A DNA stretch of 64,000 nucleotides from Tetramitus jugosus (lineage: Eukaryota > Heterolobosea > Eutetramitea > Acrasida > Vahlkampfiidae): assembly GCA_937625935.1 (NCBI GenBank), contig OW569372.1:1-64000 (forward strand), read 5' to 3'. Below are positions 62,701 to 64,000 of the stretch, in pieces (the first letter of the stretch is position 1; the number at the start of each line of letters is the position of its first letter). The position numbers and the translations under genes were made by a program. The notes under the pieces are model-generated. The model saw only the letters and a program-made list of their open reading frames with translations. It made no database searches and was not told the DNA's origin.

Positions 62701-62783
62701 CCACTCATCGACTTGACAGAGTCCATGTGATTTCCCAATGATAACGAATTATTCATCATGTGATTATTGTGATGAGTAGTGGT

Positions 62784-62816
<33 letters not shown>

Positions 62817-63453
62817 CCGAGAAGGATGCTGTGGGTGCAGTAATGGTGCCGATGCAGCATGATGAAGTGACATGTCAACTGATGATGATGGTAATGATGA
62901 TTTGTCTTCATGTTGATTCTCATTCATTGAATCACTAGTGTTGGTGCCATTACTATTATTATTATTATTATTATTATTATTTGCTTGTTGTTGTTGTTGT
63001 TGTTGATTGTTTGATTTTGCTCTCATATTGGCATACGCTCTTCTTATCAATGGATCCTTTAATGAATCATACAGAAGCACATTGCCCTTGAGTGAACTGT
63101 CTTGAAACAACTGTTATCATAAAGTGTCAATTACACATCATATTCGATGCACACACAGACAAACAAACAAGTAACGTCAATTAATAATCATGACATACGA
63201 CTATTCTGCATGAACAGATGCGTTCAGGTGGTTGAACAACTGGTTGCAGTATTGGAATTTCATATTGAATATGATCATGTAAATTGTTTTTACCACTCAA
63301 TCGATTCTTTTGATTTTGTGCATTGCTATTATTGTTGTTTTTGTTGTTGGTTTGTGGGTGATGATGATGATGATGAGAGTGTGATGATGAAGATGGTGTG
63401 GTAGGTGTTGTTGTCGTAGTGGAGGAGAATGACTCGGAATGAATATTACCCAT
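59769..63453 (-). CDS. Folliculin-interacting protein (FNIP)
   Basis: Exons 63453-63199 and 63110-59769 join in phase 0 over an 88-bp intron (GTATGT...ATAACAG), giving 1198 residues. The junction rebuilds the FNIP N-terminal strand CRIVLFQDSSLKGNVLLYDS (compare RLIVYQDCERRGRNVLFDS). A middle longin/DENN-like part follows (NQYMCKSVFALGVVFVFHES). The C-terminal domain includes VLTHHLSWTTDF, AEQLCSLFGAGYW, and KVVVVGSNETLVRHLLYLLS. Asn, Ser and His runs separate these. FNIP pairs with folliculin to form a GAP for RagC/D and so regulates mTORC1 at lysosomes. It shares this pathway with LAMTOR5, 10 kb away. Confidence 0.85.
62785..62816. repeat. (GAT)n microsatellite in the FNIP gene
   Basis: 32 bp of uninterrupted GAT triplets, read on the minus strand as a run of Ser codons in a disordered region. 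Length polymorphism is likely. Confidence 0.85.
62954..63003. repeat. (ATT)n-(GTT)n triplet tract in the FNIP gene
   Basis: About 28 bp of ATT triplets followed closely by GTT triplets, read on the minus strand as Gln then Asn runs in the disordered N-terminal third of the FNIP protein. Confidence 0.8.
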
Positions 63454-63828
63454 CGTTGTGCTGCCTCATCCAACCAAAAGCTTTTTCTCTCGTTTTTTTG
63501 TTCTGTGTGGAAGGGCCGAAAACAGAGAAAAACCATCCAATTCCTTCTTCACCGAGACTGCTATCCTTCCAGTATGCTGCCTGGCTCTATAATTTTCGCC
63601 ACGTCGTTTGTTGGTGGAGAGTCAAAATCAAACTCACATTCTAGTAGCAAGAAATGTTGTTGTTCAGGGTGTCGAAACAACTCATAAAGGATCACGTTTT
63701 TTCCTTAATAGTTTTGGAAATTGCCAAATTAATCATCTGAGCTTCCAAAACTCTCTGTAGCGAAAAGGATCAACGTGCGAAGAAGAATCATTGAAGATTT
63801 TGACTATCTGACAAGAAACTAATTATTG
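63454..63828. promoter_or_regulatory. Divergent promoter region FNIP / right-edge gene
   Basis: 375 bp between the FNIP ATG (minus) and the ATG at 63829 (plus). No coding frame of substance or RNA gene is seen. It must contain both promoters, but I recognise no specific element. Confidence 0.4.
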
Positions 63829-64000
63829 ATGTTCGGTCTGGTTGATACTAATGTCAAAATAGGTGACCACGTTTGGATTACGAGAGATCAAAAGGACTTG
63901 TTAGCTCTGGTGGAGTCTGTGAGCCAAGACGGAGGAGAATACACAGTTCTTATCAATACGCAAGATACATCTCTGTTCAATTGTATCCATGAAGAAGCAG
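63829..64000 (+). CDS. Partial gene, possible myosin N-terminus
   Basis: An ATG preceded by an in-frame TAA opens a frame that stays open to the window edge (57 codons and one base). The product begins MFGLVDTNVKIGDHVWITRD and continues with ALVESVSQDGGEYTVLI. The G-x-x-VW-I start followed by a small beta-barrel resembles the SH3-like subdomain before the motor of class V-type myosins. Only this subdomain is visible, so the identity is tentative. The 3' part lies outside the window. Confidence 0.5.
   Translation, partial: MFGLVDTNVKIGDHVWITRDQKDLLALVESVSQDGGEYTVLINTQDTSLFNCIHEEA

Noticed and set aside
1-64000. tRNA, rRNA, CRISPR or prokaryotic operon elements
   Set aside because: I looked for tRNA TpsiC-box patterns, rRNA-like blocks and regularly spaced direct repeats and saw none. 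A covariance-model scan would be needed to exclude tRNAs firmly.

Overview
The window is the left end of a eukaryotic chromosome. It opens with 757 bp of uninterrupted CCCAAA repeat (TTTGGG on the G-rich strand). Next comes a roughly 5 kb gene-poor subtelomere with remnants of a mobile-element recombinase and duplicated gene debris. From about 9.5 kb onward the sequence is dense with genes on both strands. Short GT-AG introns (41-331 bp where I could resolve them), the standard genetic code with all three stops used, AT-rich intergenic DNA, and coding runs of Gln, Asn, Thr and His argue for a free-living protist. An F-box/LRR style with 22-residue 'GIHTL..M..C..IT..AF..L' repeats, together with the gene set, most resembles a heterolobosean amoeba such as Naegleria. 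That placement is by impression, not by a search.

Left arm (0-17.7 kb): telomere; a decayed tyrosine-recombinase gene; an F-box/LRR gene; a rearranged, decayed copy of a P-loop ATPase gene (7.76-8.85 kb) whose intact relative lies at 14.8-17.4 kb; lineage-specific genes; and a Ser/Thr kinase. The ATPase looks like the STAND/Crinkler-RHS type of subtelomeric NTPase.

Core (17.7-64 kb): mostly conserved housekeeping genes. Trafficking and lipids: HPS5-like beta-propeller protein with a C-terminal RING-H2, PIG-A, GRAM-VASt sterol-transfer protein, TAMM41 CDP-diacylglycerol synthase, PEX5 receptor, MFS transporter. Nutrient signalling: LAMTOR5 and FNIP. RNA and ribosome: TSEN34 tRNA-splicing nuclease, an RtcB-type ligase with a doublecortin-like N-terminus, SURF6/Rrp14, ERH, and a Med15-like KIX protein. 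Cytoskeleton: RhoGAP-C2, two calponin-homology proteins (one with a DIL domain), and at the right edge the start of a gene that may be a myosin. Nucleotide metabolism: a prokaryotic-style dCTP deaminase.

Genes are packed tightly. Convergent genes lie 23-60 bp apart, divergent starts lie 110-190 bp apart, and one same-strand pair is separated by 2 bp. Many stop codons overlap an AATAAA. Exon structures below were deduced by eye from frame, splice signals and protein-family continuity. No transcript data were available.
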